Shown here piece after piece: positions 1 through 5,917 of a DNA stretch of 7,714 nucleotides (its first letter is position 1; each line of letters begins with the position of its first letter). The DNA comes from an uncultured Porphyromonadaceae bacterium (GTDB lineage Bacteria; Bacteroidota; Bacteroidia; Bacteroidales; Muribaculaceae). The notes beneath the pieces are model-generated. The model saw only the letters and a program-made list of their open reading frames with translations, was not told the DNA's origin and made no database searches. The position numbers were made by a program, and so were the translations under genes. The DNA lies in contig URZG01000096.1 of assembly GCA_900552325.1 (NCBI GenBank), forward strand, positions 1 to 7,714, in the 5' to 3' direction.

Positions 1-13
1 CCCCGCTTTTTTA
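1..13. terminator. Possible half of a bidirectional terminator cut by the window edge
   Basis: The first bases read CCCCGCTTTTTT, which is what the 3' arm plus T-run of an intrinsic terminator looks like on the plus strand. On the minus strand the same bases give an A-run followed by GCGGGG, the start of a stem. The matching arm would lie left of the window, so the hairpin cannot be seen. If present it would end the leftward transcript of the OmpA-domain ORF and a rightward-facing neighbour. Confidence 0.3.
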
Positions 14-54
14 GATATGTATGTTATCCTGTCTTAGGGTATCATGGCTGTCGT

Positions 55-387
55 TCAATCGCCGGGCGCGAAAATCACGATACGGTTCCAGTCGTTTGTC
101 TCATAAGGCTGAGTCGAGGAACCCTCGGCATCTATACTGAGGCGTGAGGCGTCGATATCGTAGTTTCCGACCAGTACATTCTTCACAGCTTCGGCTCTGC
201 GCTTCGAGAGTCCGAGATTGTATTCGGATGTGCCGGTATCCTTGTCGGCGTATCCTTGCAGTATTATTCTGGAGTCGGGATTCTGCTGAAGATATTTCGC
301 CACATTGTAAACGTTGACCATCTCTTCGTCGGTGATTTCCGCAGAATTGATATTGAAACGGCTCATGAAAAAGAAGTTTGGAGTCAC
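55..387 (-). CDS. OmpA-family C-terminal peptidoglycan-binding domain, N-terminally truncated (probable pseudogene remnant)
   Basis: The 110 residues are an almost complete OmpA-like domain, which in full-length outer-membrane proteins anchors the barrel to peptidoglycan. Visible landmarks are the MVNVYNVAKYLQQNP helix (23-37), GYADKDTG (45-52), the LSKRRAEAV helix (60-68) and the ending NDWNRIVIF, all typical of Bacteroidales OmpA porins. Asp48 or Asp50 and Arg64 fit the residues that bind diaminopimelate in this family. Full-length relatives are usually around 350-400 residues with a signal peptide and a beta barrel; here both are missing. The start is GTG at 387, with an in-frame TAA directly upstream; ATG at 366 is the alternative. 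Without a signal peptide the product could not reach the periplasm, so I infer a remnant of a larger ompA gene. A short functional cytoplasmic protein is possible but unlikely. The domain call is firm; the pseudogene status is inference. Confidence 0.75.
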   Translation of the reverse strand: MTPNFFFMSRFNINSAEITDEEMVNVYNVAKYLQQNPDSRIILQGYADKDTGTSEYNLGLSKRRAEAVKNVLVGNYDIDASRLSIDAEGSSTQPYETNDWNRIVIFAPGD

Positions 388-473
388 TTATACTATCAAC
401 GGCATATCTGCGTTTATTGTTCAGGCACTGATCTGTGCAGCGACGGGCTCCTAAGAAGAACCGATGTACATAC

Positions 474-521
474 ATCAAGAATAAAGAACCTGTCCTCACG
501 GGCAAGTCCTTTATTCTTGAT
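474..521. terminator. 13-bp perfect inverted repeat, candidate bidirectional terminator
   Basis: ATCAAGAATAAAG at 474-486 is the exact reverse complement of 509-521. Inside it, TGTCC (491-495) and GGGCA (500-504) pair around a TCAC loop, with one G-U pair in the plus-strand RNA. The outer stem is A-rich on one side and T-rich on the other (CTTTATTCTT), the layout of bidirectional intrinsic terminators, but there is no free T-run after it. A GATGTA/TACATC repeat at 463-476 shares three bases with its left end, so the two hairpins would compete. The palindrome is certain; its role is not. Confidence 0.45.
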
Positions 522-741
522 CCCGACCGGTTCCTGACTTCCGTTGCGGGATTACAAACCTAACATAAAACACGATTATTATCTTTCTTTTCTTTTGTCT
601 TAGAAGTATGAGTCGGATTTTTATCCGCTCATGCCATAATACTAACCCTAAAAACTAATTCCTTAATAATAAATCAAACAAATCCTTTTGTCTTAAATCC
701 TGCATTGGGAGGAGCTTCAGAAGAGGCTTTCCTCCTTGTTG
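474..741 (-). ncRNA. Hairpin-rich untranslated stretch: candidate small RNA or structured leader
   Basis: Between the promoter at 747-777 and the OmpA-domain ORF there is no convincing gene, but several inverted repeats. They are 708-713 with 730-735 (GGAGGA/TCCTCC), 609-612 and 614-618 with 623-631 (stem of nine pairs with one bulge and a TTTT loop), 520-525 with 547-552 (ATCCCG/CGGGAT), and 474-486 with 509-521 (13 perfect pairs). The last one has A- and T-rich outer arms around a GC-richer core and could end a transcript of about 270 nt. An 11-bp direct repeat, CTTTTGTCTTA, occurs at 592-602 and 685-695. It may be a stand-alone small RNA, or the leader of the former intact ompA gene. I do not recognise a named RNA family. 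Confidence 0.3.
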
Positions 742-746
742 CGATG

Positions 747-777
747 CAAAGTTACAACACAAAACACCCTTTGTCAA
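747..777 (-). promoter_or_regulatory. Bacteroidota housekeeping-type promoter reading left
   Basis: On the minus strand the -33 TTG (775-777, within TTGACAAAGGG) is followed after exactly 20 nt by the -7 box TAACTTTG (747-754). Both elements and the spacing match the known Bacteroides sigma-AB consensus. Transcription would begin near 743 and run through the hairpin-rich stretch toward the OmpA-domain ORF. Confidence 0.8.
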
Positions 778-787
778 TAGTTTTTCG

Positions 788-947
788 GCATGCTATGGCG
801 CCGATATAGACAGTATTACAGTAGTATAAAATGTACTGCTTTGATTATTAATTAATTGTCGTAACGCATCTGCGGTGTTCGTATAGATGCGTATATAGGA
901 AAAATAAGCCCTTTATGAAGGTGTGAATCCAACAATTACCTGCGTCT
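788..947. other. Non-coding spacer downstream of the Crp/Fnr gene
   Basis: This AT-rich stretch lies between the stop of the Crp/Fnr gene and the promoter at 747-777. No gene is visible on either strand. It contains a 7-bp perfect inverted repeat ACGCATC (864-870) / GATGCGT (886-892) with a 15-nt loop, and a weak CAGTA/TACTG repeat near 811-833. Neither has a T-run, so I cannot name the terminator of the Crp/Fnr transcript. Confidence 0.4.
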
Positions 948-1628
948 TTATAGAAGTTCAAGCAGCTTTCGCCGGTTTTTTACCGTGATTGAGTTGGGCG
1001 TGAAATCAATCAGATCATTATCTTTCATCCTTGTAAGAGCTGCTATCAGCGACTGTCGCTGAACGCCGAAAACGGTGTACATGTCACGTTGACGACATTC
1101 CAATGTTATATCCGTCCCAGTCCGGTCGGTGAGTGCTATGATCCAATATGCGATTCGCATTTCAAGTGAGCCGGAGGTAAGCGCGAGTACACCTTCTACG
1201 GATAGCTGGGCGTTCATGGAAAGAAGGTTCAGGTAGTTGAAAAGGAAGAGACGGTCAGATGTGATTATTTCGAGATAATCTTTTTTGTCAAGTTCGAGAA
1301 TCCCTACCTCACCGATGGCTGAAACGGTGCCAGGATAGGAAGTGGTTTTCCCGAAAAAGAAGTCAGGAGCGATCACTTCGGGGGCAGTGATTGTCTGCGA
1401 CACACGAAACCGTTTGTCGAAATTGCTGATCGTAACCCTGACACTTCCGGAAACCACCGAGCGGATTTTTTCACAGGGTTCTCCGGCCTCTACTATTATG
1501 TCGCCGTTGTGATATTTCAGGAAGTGAAAACGGTGTTTCCCTATTATTTCCGAGATTTTGTCGGTCGAGACCCCTTTGAAGAGCGGTAGCCCAAGGAGCG
1601 TTTCGTACATTGTGCCGGGTTTATCCAT
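948..1628 (-). CDS. Crp/Fnr-family transcriptional regulator
   Basis: The 226-residue length and layout are those of the Crp/Fnr family: an N-terminal cyclic-nucleotide-binding-like beta-roll (about 12-125, beginning LLGLPLFKGVS), a long dimerisation helix (about 126-160) and a C-terminal winged helix (about 165-222). The recognition helix lies in TVFGVQRQSLIAALTRM (185-201). Only two cysteines are present (Cys52 and Cys178), so an FNR-type iron-sulfur cluster is unlikely. The usual GE(L/I)...R(S/T)A phosphate-binding cassette is replaced by IAPDFFFGKTTSYPG, which argues against cAMP binding. The effector is unknown. The gene follows the BASS transporter gene by 52 bp on the same strand, probably as one transcript, so the pair may share a physiological signal. 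The ATG at 1628 is preferred; Met7 is an alternative. A dyad abuts the start codon and may allow autoregulation. Confidence 0.88.
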   Translation of the reverse strand: MDKPGTMYETLLGLPLFKGVSTDKISEIIGKHRFHFLKYHNGDIIVEAGEPCEKIRSVVSGSVRVTISNFDKRFRVSQTITAPEVIAPDFFFGKTTSYPGTVSAIGEVGILELDKKDYLEIITSDRLFLFNYLNLLSMNAQLSVEGVLALTSGSLEMRIAYWIIALTDRTGTDITLECRQRDMYTVFGVQRQSLIAALTRMKDNDLIDFTPNSITVKNRRKLLELL

Positions 1629-1653
1629 TGTTATATCTTTTTATGATATAACA
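1629..1653 (-). promoter_or_regulatory. Perfect 9-bp dyad touching the crp/fnr start codon
   Basis: TGTTATATC (1629-1637) and GATATAACA (1645-1653) are exact reverse complements separated by 7 nt. The dyad ends at the base next to the ATG of the Crp/Fnr gene. Its length and symmetry fit an operator for a dimeric regulator, possibly autoregulation. As RNA it would form an AT-rich hairpin covering the ribosome-binding area, so translational control is equally possible. No good -33/-7 pair is visible in the 52-bp gap; TAACTTTTG (about 1667-1675, minus) is only a partial -7 match. Confidence 0.45.
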
Positions 1654-1680
1654 TCTATGAATCACAAAAGTTAGTGGTCC

Positions 1681-2592
1681 TTAATTATGGATAGCGCGTT
1701 CTTTTCGGAAAATCTGCAATGAATTTACGATGTTATGCCATGCAACGTAGGCAGCGGGGGCGGTAGAGGCCAGAGGATTAAGATAAGTAAGTGTCAGCCA
1801 GATGGCAAGTACCGTGTTTTTCTGTCCCAGACTTTGTGCGCCCGACACCGGATCGCCGAATTTCCGACCGATTCGGCGCCCTATGGCGAATTGCGCCGCG
1901 CATGCCAAAAGTGCTCCGGCTGCCAGCATAAGCATCTGCGGAATCATTGTGGCAGGTTCGCTCATGAGGAAGCTGACCGAGTTGCCTACTACGATGATAA
2001 GGGCGAGGGCCCATATATAGAACGACAATCCCTGATGGTTTGAGATCGCGTCGTGTGTTTTGGGAGAGAAGCGGCCAAGCAGTGCGGCGAGAGCCAGCGG
2101 TCCGATTATAAGAGGTAGAACGCTTTGGGCTATTGTCAGAAGAGAGTCGGTAAACGGAATGTCGGCTCCGTCGTTCATCAGCGACAGTAAAGGAGGGGTA
2201 AGGAAGGCCACTGTCAGATGGGAGAACAGGGAGTATGTGGCAACTTTGGCTACAGAGCCGCCAAGCATCCCCGTAATTACCGGCGCAGCGGTAGCCGTCG
2301 GGCAGAATATACATATAAATATCCCTTGTGCGAGAACGGGATCAAGCGGTTTGAGGAGAAAATAGAGAGCGATCGCTCCGATAATCTGTACACCAAGCAG
2401 CCATCCTATATATGCCCCCACATGAAAATCTTTGGCTTTAAGGCGGCAGTAAGTGATGAGAAGCATTATAAAAATGAGATATTTCGACATGAACGCCACA
2501 TAACCGATATAATTATGCAGCAGTACTCCCAGACACATGGCTATAGGGAGCATCCAGGGCTTGATTCCGTGTTTGAATTCTGAGAACGTCAT
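1681..2592 (-). CDS. BASS-family (bile acid:sodium symporter-like) membrane transporter
   Basis: The 303-residue protein is strongly hydrophobic, with about nine or ten membrane segments (for example around 14-30, 61-80, 86-108, 118-140, 152-173, 190-210, 217-237 and 258-276), the normal size and topology of BASS transporters. Two family hallmarks are visible: the broken-helix motif around CPTATAAPVITGMLGG (97-112) and GQKNTVLAIWL (256-266), which corresponds to the second crossover helix carrying sodium-site residues. It probably moves an organic anion with sodium across the inner membrane. The substrate cannot be told from sequence, since the family includes bile acid, pantothenate, pyruvate and other carriers. 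The ATG at 2592 follows AAAGGATG at a suitable distance. The gene precedes the Crp/Fnr gene by 52 bp and probably shares its transcript. Confidence 0.8.
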   Translation of the reverse strand: MTFSEFKHGIKPWMLPIAMCLGVLLHNYIGYVAFMSKYLIFIMLLITYCRLKAKDFHVGAYIGWLLGVQIIGAIALYFLLKPLDPVLAQGIFICIFCPTATAAPVITGMLGGSVAKVATYSLFSHLTVAFLTPPLLSLMNDGADIPFTDSLLTIAQSVLPLIIGPLALAALLGRFSPKTHDAISNHQGLSFYIWALALIIVVGNSVSFLMSEPATMIPQMLMLAAGALLACAAQFAIGRRIGRKFGDPVSGAQSLGQKNTVLAIWLTLTYLNPLASTAPAAYVAWHNIVNSLQIFRKERAIHN

Positions 2593-2635
2593 GAGTCACA
2601 TCCTTTGGCGGGAATGGAATCCGCATAAGGCGTTG

Positions 2636-2643
2636 CAAAGTTA
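2636..2643 (-). promoter_or_regulatory. -7 promoter element for the BASS transporter gene
   Basis: TAACTTTG on the minus strand matches the Bacteroidota -7 consensus exactly and sits 43 bp before the ATG at 2592. The nearest TTG upstream (2655-2657) is only 11 nt away instead of about 20, and the expected -33 position (2664-2666) reads CTC. The -33 element is therefore weak or absent, which suggests low activity or help from an activator. Confidence 0.5.
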
Positions 2644-2698
2644 CCTAATATTTTCAATAGGGCGAGTGAGTGAGCGTGCATAAATGATGAGTGCGCAT

Positions 2699-2742
2699 AG
2701 AAAAGCGGTGTGCTTCCGCTGAATGGCAGATACACACCGCTT
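2699..2742 (-). terminator. Hairpin terminator of the CoA-transferase gene
   Basis: AAGCGGTGTG (2703-2712) and CACACCGCTT (2733-2742) form a perfect 10-bp stem with a 20-nt loop, starting 26 bp after the stop codon of the CoA-transferase. On the minus strand the stem runs into TTTTCTATG, a short T-run. The position and strand fit termination of the leftward CoA-transferase transcript before the BASS transporter promoter. Confidence 0.6.
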
Positions 2743-2768
2743 GTATGTTTTGAAAAAGAGACTGATGC

Positions 2769-4262
2769 TTAAACGAACTTCGCGAAGTCGGTCAGGCGCA
2801 TGTCGCCTTTGTCGGCAAAAGCGATATGGAACGCGAAAGCTGCCGGCAAAGTGGCCGGAGTCTGGCCGTTGGCGTTGAGTTTCATGTAATCGCGCAGGAG
2901 CGGACGGTACATCGGATGCGCGCAGTTTTCGATGATCTCGTGTGCACGTTGTACGGGATCCTTGGCGCGGAGGTCGGCTATGCCCTGATCGGTGATAAGA
3001 ATATCGACCGAGTGTTCCGAGGAGTCGCAGTGTGCGACATGAGGCACGATGTTGCTTATCAGGCCGCCTTTTGAGATGCTGGGGCAGGAGAAGATGGATA
3101 TATAGGCGTTGCGGCAGAAGTCGGCCGAGCCGCCGATACCGTTCATCATCCTTGTGCCGAGGACATGTGTGGAGTTGACATTGCCGAAAATGTCGGCTTC
3201 GAGTGCCGTATTCATGGCTATTACGCCGAGGCGACGGATAACTTCGGGATTATTGGAGATCTCGGCCGGGCGAAGTATGATTTTGTCATGGAAGAACGAC
3301 AGGTCGGCGAAGAGTTGCTCTTCCACCTCGTTGGAGAATGTCATCGAGCAGGTGGAGGCGAACTTGCATTTGCCCTGACGCAGCAGTTCAAGAACGGAAT
3401 CCTGCACCACTTCCGTGTACATCATGAACGACGGAAGTTCCTTGTCGTGGAGGAGGTAGTTGAGCACGGCGTTGGCCACGTTGCCCACACCGCTCTGGAG
3501 CGGAAGAAATTCCTTGGGGATGCGGCCTTTCTGGTATTCGCTTACAAGGAAACGCACAACGTTGGCACCGATGCGTTCGGAAGTTTCGTCGGGAGCTGTG
3601 AACGCCTTGACACCGTCGAGTTCGTTGGTTTTCACTATACCAACGACTTTGGCCGGGTCGATTTTGAGTGTCGGGCGGCCGATGCGGTCACTCGGGGTAT
3701 AAATGGGGATTTCGCGGCGGCGTGGAGGGTCAAGAGGCTTATAGATATCATGCATGCCGAGGAGCTGCTGCGGAAGTGCCTCGTTGAGCTCGATGAAGAT
3801 CTTTTTAGCCATAGGCGCGTAGGTAGGTATGTTTCCTACGCCGCAACCGAGCAGCACCTCGCCGTTTTCATCGATGGCGGCAGCTTCTATGATGGCGAAA
3901 TCTATGTCGCCGTAGAAGCCATAGCGTGTTTCCTGCGCCATTTCCGAGAGATGGCGGTCAAAATAATGAGTGTCGTGAGAGTTGATGCGTTTCCGCAGAT
4001 CGGGGGTGTTTTGGTAAGGGGCACGCATGTTTATCACATTGTTGCGTGCGCATATTCCGTCGACGTGGTCGTTGGTCGAGGCGCCGGTGAATATATTCAC
4101 CTTGAACTCACGCCCTTCGGCATGTTCGCGGGCGGCTTTCTCGGCCACAGCCTCGACAATCTTTTTGGGCACACCTGGAGCGGTGAAGCCCGATAAACCG
4201 AGTGTGTCGCCGTTATGGATAAATTCGGCGGCTTCGGCGGCGGTGATAAAATTGTAAGCCAT
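2769..4262 (-). CDS. Acetyl-CoA hydrolase/transferase family protein, likely succinate/acetate (or propionate) CoA-transferase
   Basis: The 497-residue protein belongs to the class I CoA-transferase family with succinyl-CoA:acetate CoA-transferases (AarC, ScpC). Landmarks are SGFTAPGVPKKI (24-35), LLGCGVGNIP (137-146), LQSGVGNVANAVL (255-267), MYTEVVQD (281-288) and GIGGSADF (375-382). Glu284 lies where the family's catalytic glutamate forms the acyl-CoA thioester. Asn337 and Gly378 are at the same offsets from it as Asn347 and Gly388 from Glu294 in AarC. The enzyme exchanges CoA between carboxylates in the cytoplasm, fitting the succinate/propionate/acetate fermentation of Bacteroidales; the exact acid pair cannot be read. 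An open frame continues upstream to 4421, but MAYNFITAAEAAEF is the normal N-terminus and the extra 53 codons run through the leader hairpin and the promoter, so I use the ATG at 4262. Confidence 0.9.
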   Translation of the reverse strand: MAYNFITAAEAAEFIHNGDTLGLSGFTAPGVPKKIVEAVAEKAAREHAEGREFKVNIFTGASTNDHVDGICARNNVINMRAPYQNTPDLRKRINSHDTHYFDRHLSEMAQETRYGFYGDIDFAIIEAAAIDENGEVLLGCGVGNIPTYAPMAKKIFIELNEALPQQLLGMHDIYKPLDPPRRREIPIYTPSDRIGRPTLKIDPAKVVGIVKTNELDGVKAFTAPDETSERIGANVVRFLVSEYQKGRIPKEFLPLQSGVGNVANAVLNYLLHDKELPSFMMYTEVVQDSVLELLRQGKCKFASTCSMTFSNEVEEQLFADLSFFHDKIILRPAEISNNPEVIRRLGVIAMNTALEADIFGNVNSTHVLGTRMMNGIGGSADFCRNAYISIFSCPSISKGGLISNIVPHVAHCDSSEHSVDILITDQGIADLRAKDPVQRAHEIIENCAHPMYRPLLRDYMKLNANGQTPATLPAAFAFHIAFADKGDMRLTDFAKFV

Positions 4263-4338
4263 AAGACTATGTATAACTGTGCTTTGGTGGTTTGTGACTA
4301 AGGTCGGTGGGTAAGGCCGGAGCTGATACCCTTTGATG

Positions 4339-4378
4339 AAAAAAGACGCAGGCCATAACGCCAATGCGCGGCTTTTTT
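4339..4378 (-). promoter_or_regulatory. Terminator-like hairpin at the head of the CoA-transferase leader
   Basis: AAAAAAG (4339-4345) pairs with CTTTTTT (4372-4378). Inside are CGCA (4347-4350) with TGCG (4365-4368) and GGC (4351-4353) with GCC (4360-4362) around a CATAAC loop, with a 1x3 internal loop and an AA bulge. Read leftward it ends in TTTTTT and lies about 10-50 nt into the predicted CoA-transferase transcript, roughly 75 nt before its ATG. It could therefore act as an attenuator. Read rightward it lies just before the miaB -7 box. The fold is visible; its function is inferred. Confidence 0.45.
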
Positions 4379-4380
4379 TG

Positions 4381-4388
4381 TAATTTTG
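4381..4388 (+). promoter_or_regulatory. -7 promoter element for miaB
   Basis: TAATTTTG followed by CA is an exact match to the Bacteroidota -7 box. It is 63 bp before the miaB start and predicts a leader of about 60 nt. No TTG is found 19-21 nt upstream (4357-4361 reads AACGC, inside the hairpin), so the -33 element is poor. It lies only 2 bp from the opposing -7 box of the CoA-transferase promoter. Confidence 0.5.
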
Positions 4389-4390
4389 CA

Positions 4391-4421
4391 CAAAAATACT
4401 CCTTTTCGCTGATATAAGCAA
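4391..4421 (-). promoter_or_regulatory. Promoter of the CoA-transferase gene
   Basis: On the minus strand the -33 TTG (4419-4421) is followed after exactly 20 nt by the -7 box TATTTTTG (4391-4398), matching the Bacteroidota consensus in both elements and in spacing. Transcription would start near 4387 and give a leader of about 125 nt that begins with the terminator-like hairpin. Confidence 0.65.
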
Positions 4422-4451
4422 AAGGGATAAAGGTGTTTTACAGCATACAAA

Positions 4452-5789
4452 GTGGAAAAAGACAAGAAACTTTATATAGAGACCTATGGCTGCCAGATGA
4501 ATGTGGCGGATTCGGAGGTCGTGGCCTCGATAATGAAAATGGGAGGCTACGATACCGTGAACGATATTGAAGAGGCTGATGCCGTTCTGCTCAATACGTG
4601 CTCGATCCGCGACAATGCCGAGCAGAAAATACTTTCGCGCCTGCAGTACCTGCGTTCGTTGCGACGCAAACGCCGTGGGCGCGGGCTTCTGATCGGTGTC
4701 ATAGGGTGTATGGCCGAACGTGTTAAAGATGAGTTGATAAAGGAACAGGAGGTGGATATCGTGGCCGGTCCGGACGCATATCTTGACCTCCCGGCGCTGT
4801 TCGCGTCGGCCGAAGCCGGGGAGTCTGCTGTGAACGTGGAGCTTTCAACCACCGAAACCTACCGCGATGTCGTCCCCAGCCGTATTACCGGAAACAGGGT
4901 GAGCGGTTTCGTGAGCATCATGCGAGGCTGCAACAACTTCTGCTCATACTGTATAGTGCCTTACACCCGCGGTCGTGAGCGTAGCCGTCAGGTGGAGAGT
5001 GTGCTGCGCGAGGTGGCCGATCTCCGGTCCAAGGGTTTCCGCGAGGTTACGCTTCTGGGGCAGAATGTCAACTCATACCGATGTGTCAATGAGGATACCG
5101 GCGAAGTGACCGATTTTCCTCGGCTGCTGGCCCTGGTCGCCGAAAACGCGCCTGATATGCGTGTGCGCTTCACGACATCCCATCCTAAAGATATGTCGGA
5201 CGATACGATCGCGGTAATAGCCTCGCACGACAATATCTGTAACCACATACACCTTCCGGTGCAGTCCGGTTCCGACAGTGTGCTCAAGGCAATGAACCGT
5301 AAGTACACCCGCGAGTGGTATATGGGGCGTATAGAGGCTATCCGCAAGGCGATACCCGACTGCGGCATCTCCACAGACCTTTTCACCGGGTTCCATGACG
5401 AGAGCGAGGAGGATTTTCAGCAGACTCTGGAGCTTATGAGGATGGCGCGGTTCGATTCGGCATTCATGTTCAAATACTCCGAGCGTCCAGGCACTCTTGC
5501 TTCCCGCGAGATGCCCGACAATATTCCAGAAGAGGTGAAGATTGACCGCCTCAACCGTATGATCGCTCTTCAGAACGAGCTGTCGGCCGAGTCCAACCGT
5601 CGTGACATAGGCAAAGAGTTCGAGGTTCTTGTGGAAGGTGTTTCCAAACGAAGTACTCAGCAGTGGATCGGGCGCACGCAGCAGAACAAAACCTGTGTAT
5701 TTCCGCGGGGTGATTTTCGGGTAGGTGATCTTGTAAAAGTACGTGTTACCGGGTCATCTTCGGCAACGCTGATCTGCGAACTTGTGTGA
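4452..5789 (+). CDS. miaB: tRNA-2-methylthio-N6-dimethylallyladenosine synthase MiaB
   Basis: MiaB is a radical-SAM enzyme that converts i6A to ms2i6A at position 37 of tRNAs reading UNN codons, adding sulfur and a methyl group. The 445 residues contain all three expected parts. The N-terminal MTTase domain has its cluster cysteines Cys14 (TYGCQMN), Cys50 (NTCSIR) and Cys86 (IGCMAE). The radical-SAM core carries the CxxxCxxC motif in RGCNNFCSYC (Cys160, Cys164, Cys167). A C-terminal TRAM RNA-binding domain covers about 382-445. Conserved blocks such as IVPYTRGRERSR, LLGQNVNSY, TSHPKDMSD and HLPVQSGS match MiaB closely and separate it from RimO and MtaB. The start is GTG: an in-frame TAA lies seven codons upstream and no earlier ATG exists. 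It is divergent from the CoA-transferase. No strong terminator follows. Confidence 0.96.
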   Translation: MEKDKKLYIETYGCQMNVADSEVVASIMKMGGYDTVNDIEEADAVLLNTCSIRDNAEQKILSRLQYLRSLRRKRRGRGLLIGVIGCMAERVKDELIKEQEVDIVAGPDAYLDLPALFASAEAGESAVNVELSTTETYRDVVPSRITGNRVSGFVSIMRGCNNFCSYCIVPYTRGRERSRQVESVLREVADLRSKGFREVTLLGQNVNSYRCVNEDTGEVTDFPRLLALVAENAPDMRVRFTTSHPKDMSDDTIAVIASHDNICNHIHLPVQSGSDSVLKAMNRKYTREWYMGRIEAIRKAIPDCGISTDLFTGFHDESEEDFQQTLELMRMARFDSAFMFKYSERPGTLASREMPDNIPEEVKIDRLNRMIALQNELSAESNRRDIGKEFEVLVEGVSKRSTQQWIGRTQQNKTCVFPRGDFRVGDLVKVRVTGSSSATLICELV

Positions 5790-5801
5790 GGCGTTTTTGA
5801 G

Positions 5802-5878
5802 TTTTAAGGAAAGAACCGTTGTCAACTTGGAAAAAACAGTCTTTTTTAGGAATTTTAAGGTTAAAACAGTTGACAAGG
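5802..5878 (+). repeat. Imperfect direct repeat overlapping the ftsX promoter
   Basis: The block starting TTTTAAGG at 5802 recurs at 5853, 51 bp on. Over about 24 positions some 19 match, with both copies ending in GTTGxCAA. Because the copies differ at the central base, TTGTCAACT (5819-5827) and AGTTGACAA (5868-5876) are also exact inverted repeats. The second copy supplies the -33 TTGAC of the ftsX promoter; the first has no -7 box behind it. Between them AAAAAA/TTTTTT (5831-5846) could form a weak hairpin. Confidence 0.45.
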
Positions 5879-5900
5879 GCTTTTTCAAGTAGTAATTTTG
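5870..5900 (+). promoter_or_regulatory. Promoter of the ftsX - DUF3098 - uppP cluster
   Basis: The -33 TTG (5870-5872, in TTGACAAGGG) and the -7 box TAATTTTG (5893-5900) are separated by exactly 20 nt, a full match to the Bacteroidota consensus. Transcription would begin near 5904, giving a leader of about 43 nt to the ATG at 5947. The TTGACAAGGG core closely resembles the TTGACAAAGGG of the promoter at 747-777. Confidence 0.8.
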
Positions 5901-5917
5901 CAGTCAATTCCCGGAGG

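Noticed and set aside
101..505. 134-codon minus-strand frame overlapping the OmpA domain
   Set aside because: It is a different frame of the OmpA-domain DNA; the protein shows no known domain and no resemblance to the missing OmpA barrel.
474..521. Inverted repeat as an invertible (phase-variable) promoter
   Set aside because: The arms enclose only 22 bp, too little for the invertible promoters of Bacteroides, and no recombinase gene or promoter is inside.
708..735. GGAGGAAAG in the minus-strand leader, resembling the RNase P RNA P4 motif
   Set aside because: The following bases are CCTCTT rather than TCCGGGC, and no matching second conserved region is present; it is a simple hairpin arm.
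1735..2583. Several plus-strand and alternate minus-strand frames over the BASS transporter gene
   Set aside because: All are shadows of the transporter gene, which alone gives a coherent membrane protein.
3165..4196. A 343-codon open frame on the plus strand
   Set aside because: It is exactly antisense to the CoA-transferase gene, which shows all its family motifs. The plus-strand translation has no recognisable domain.
4263..4421. 53-residue N-terminal extension of the CoA-transferase
   Set aside because: The extension reads through the promoter -7 box and the terminator-like hairpin, and MAYNFITAAEAAEF is the normal family start.
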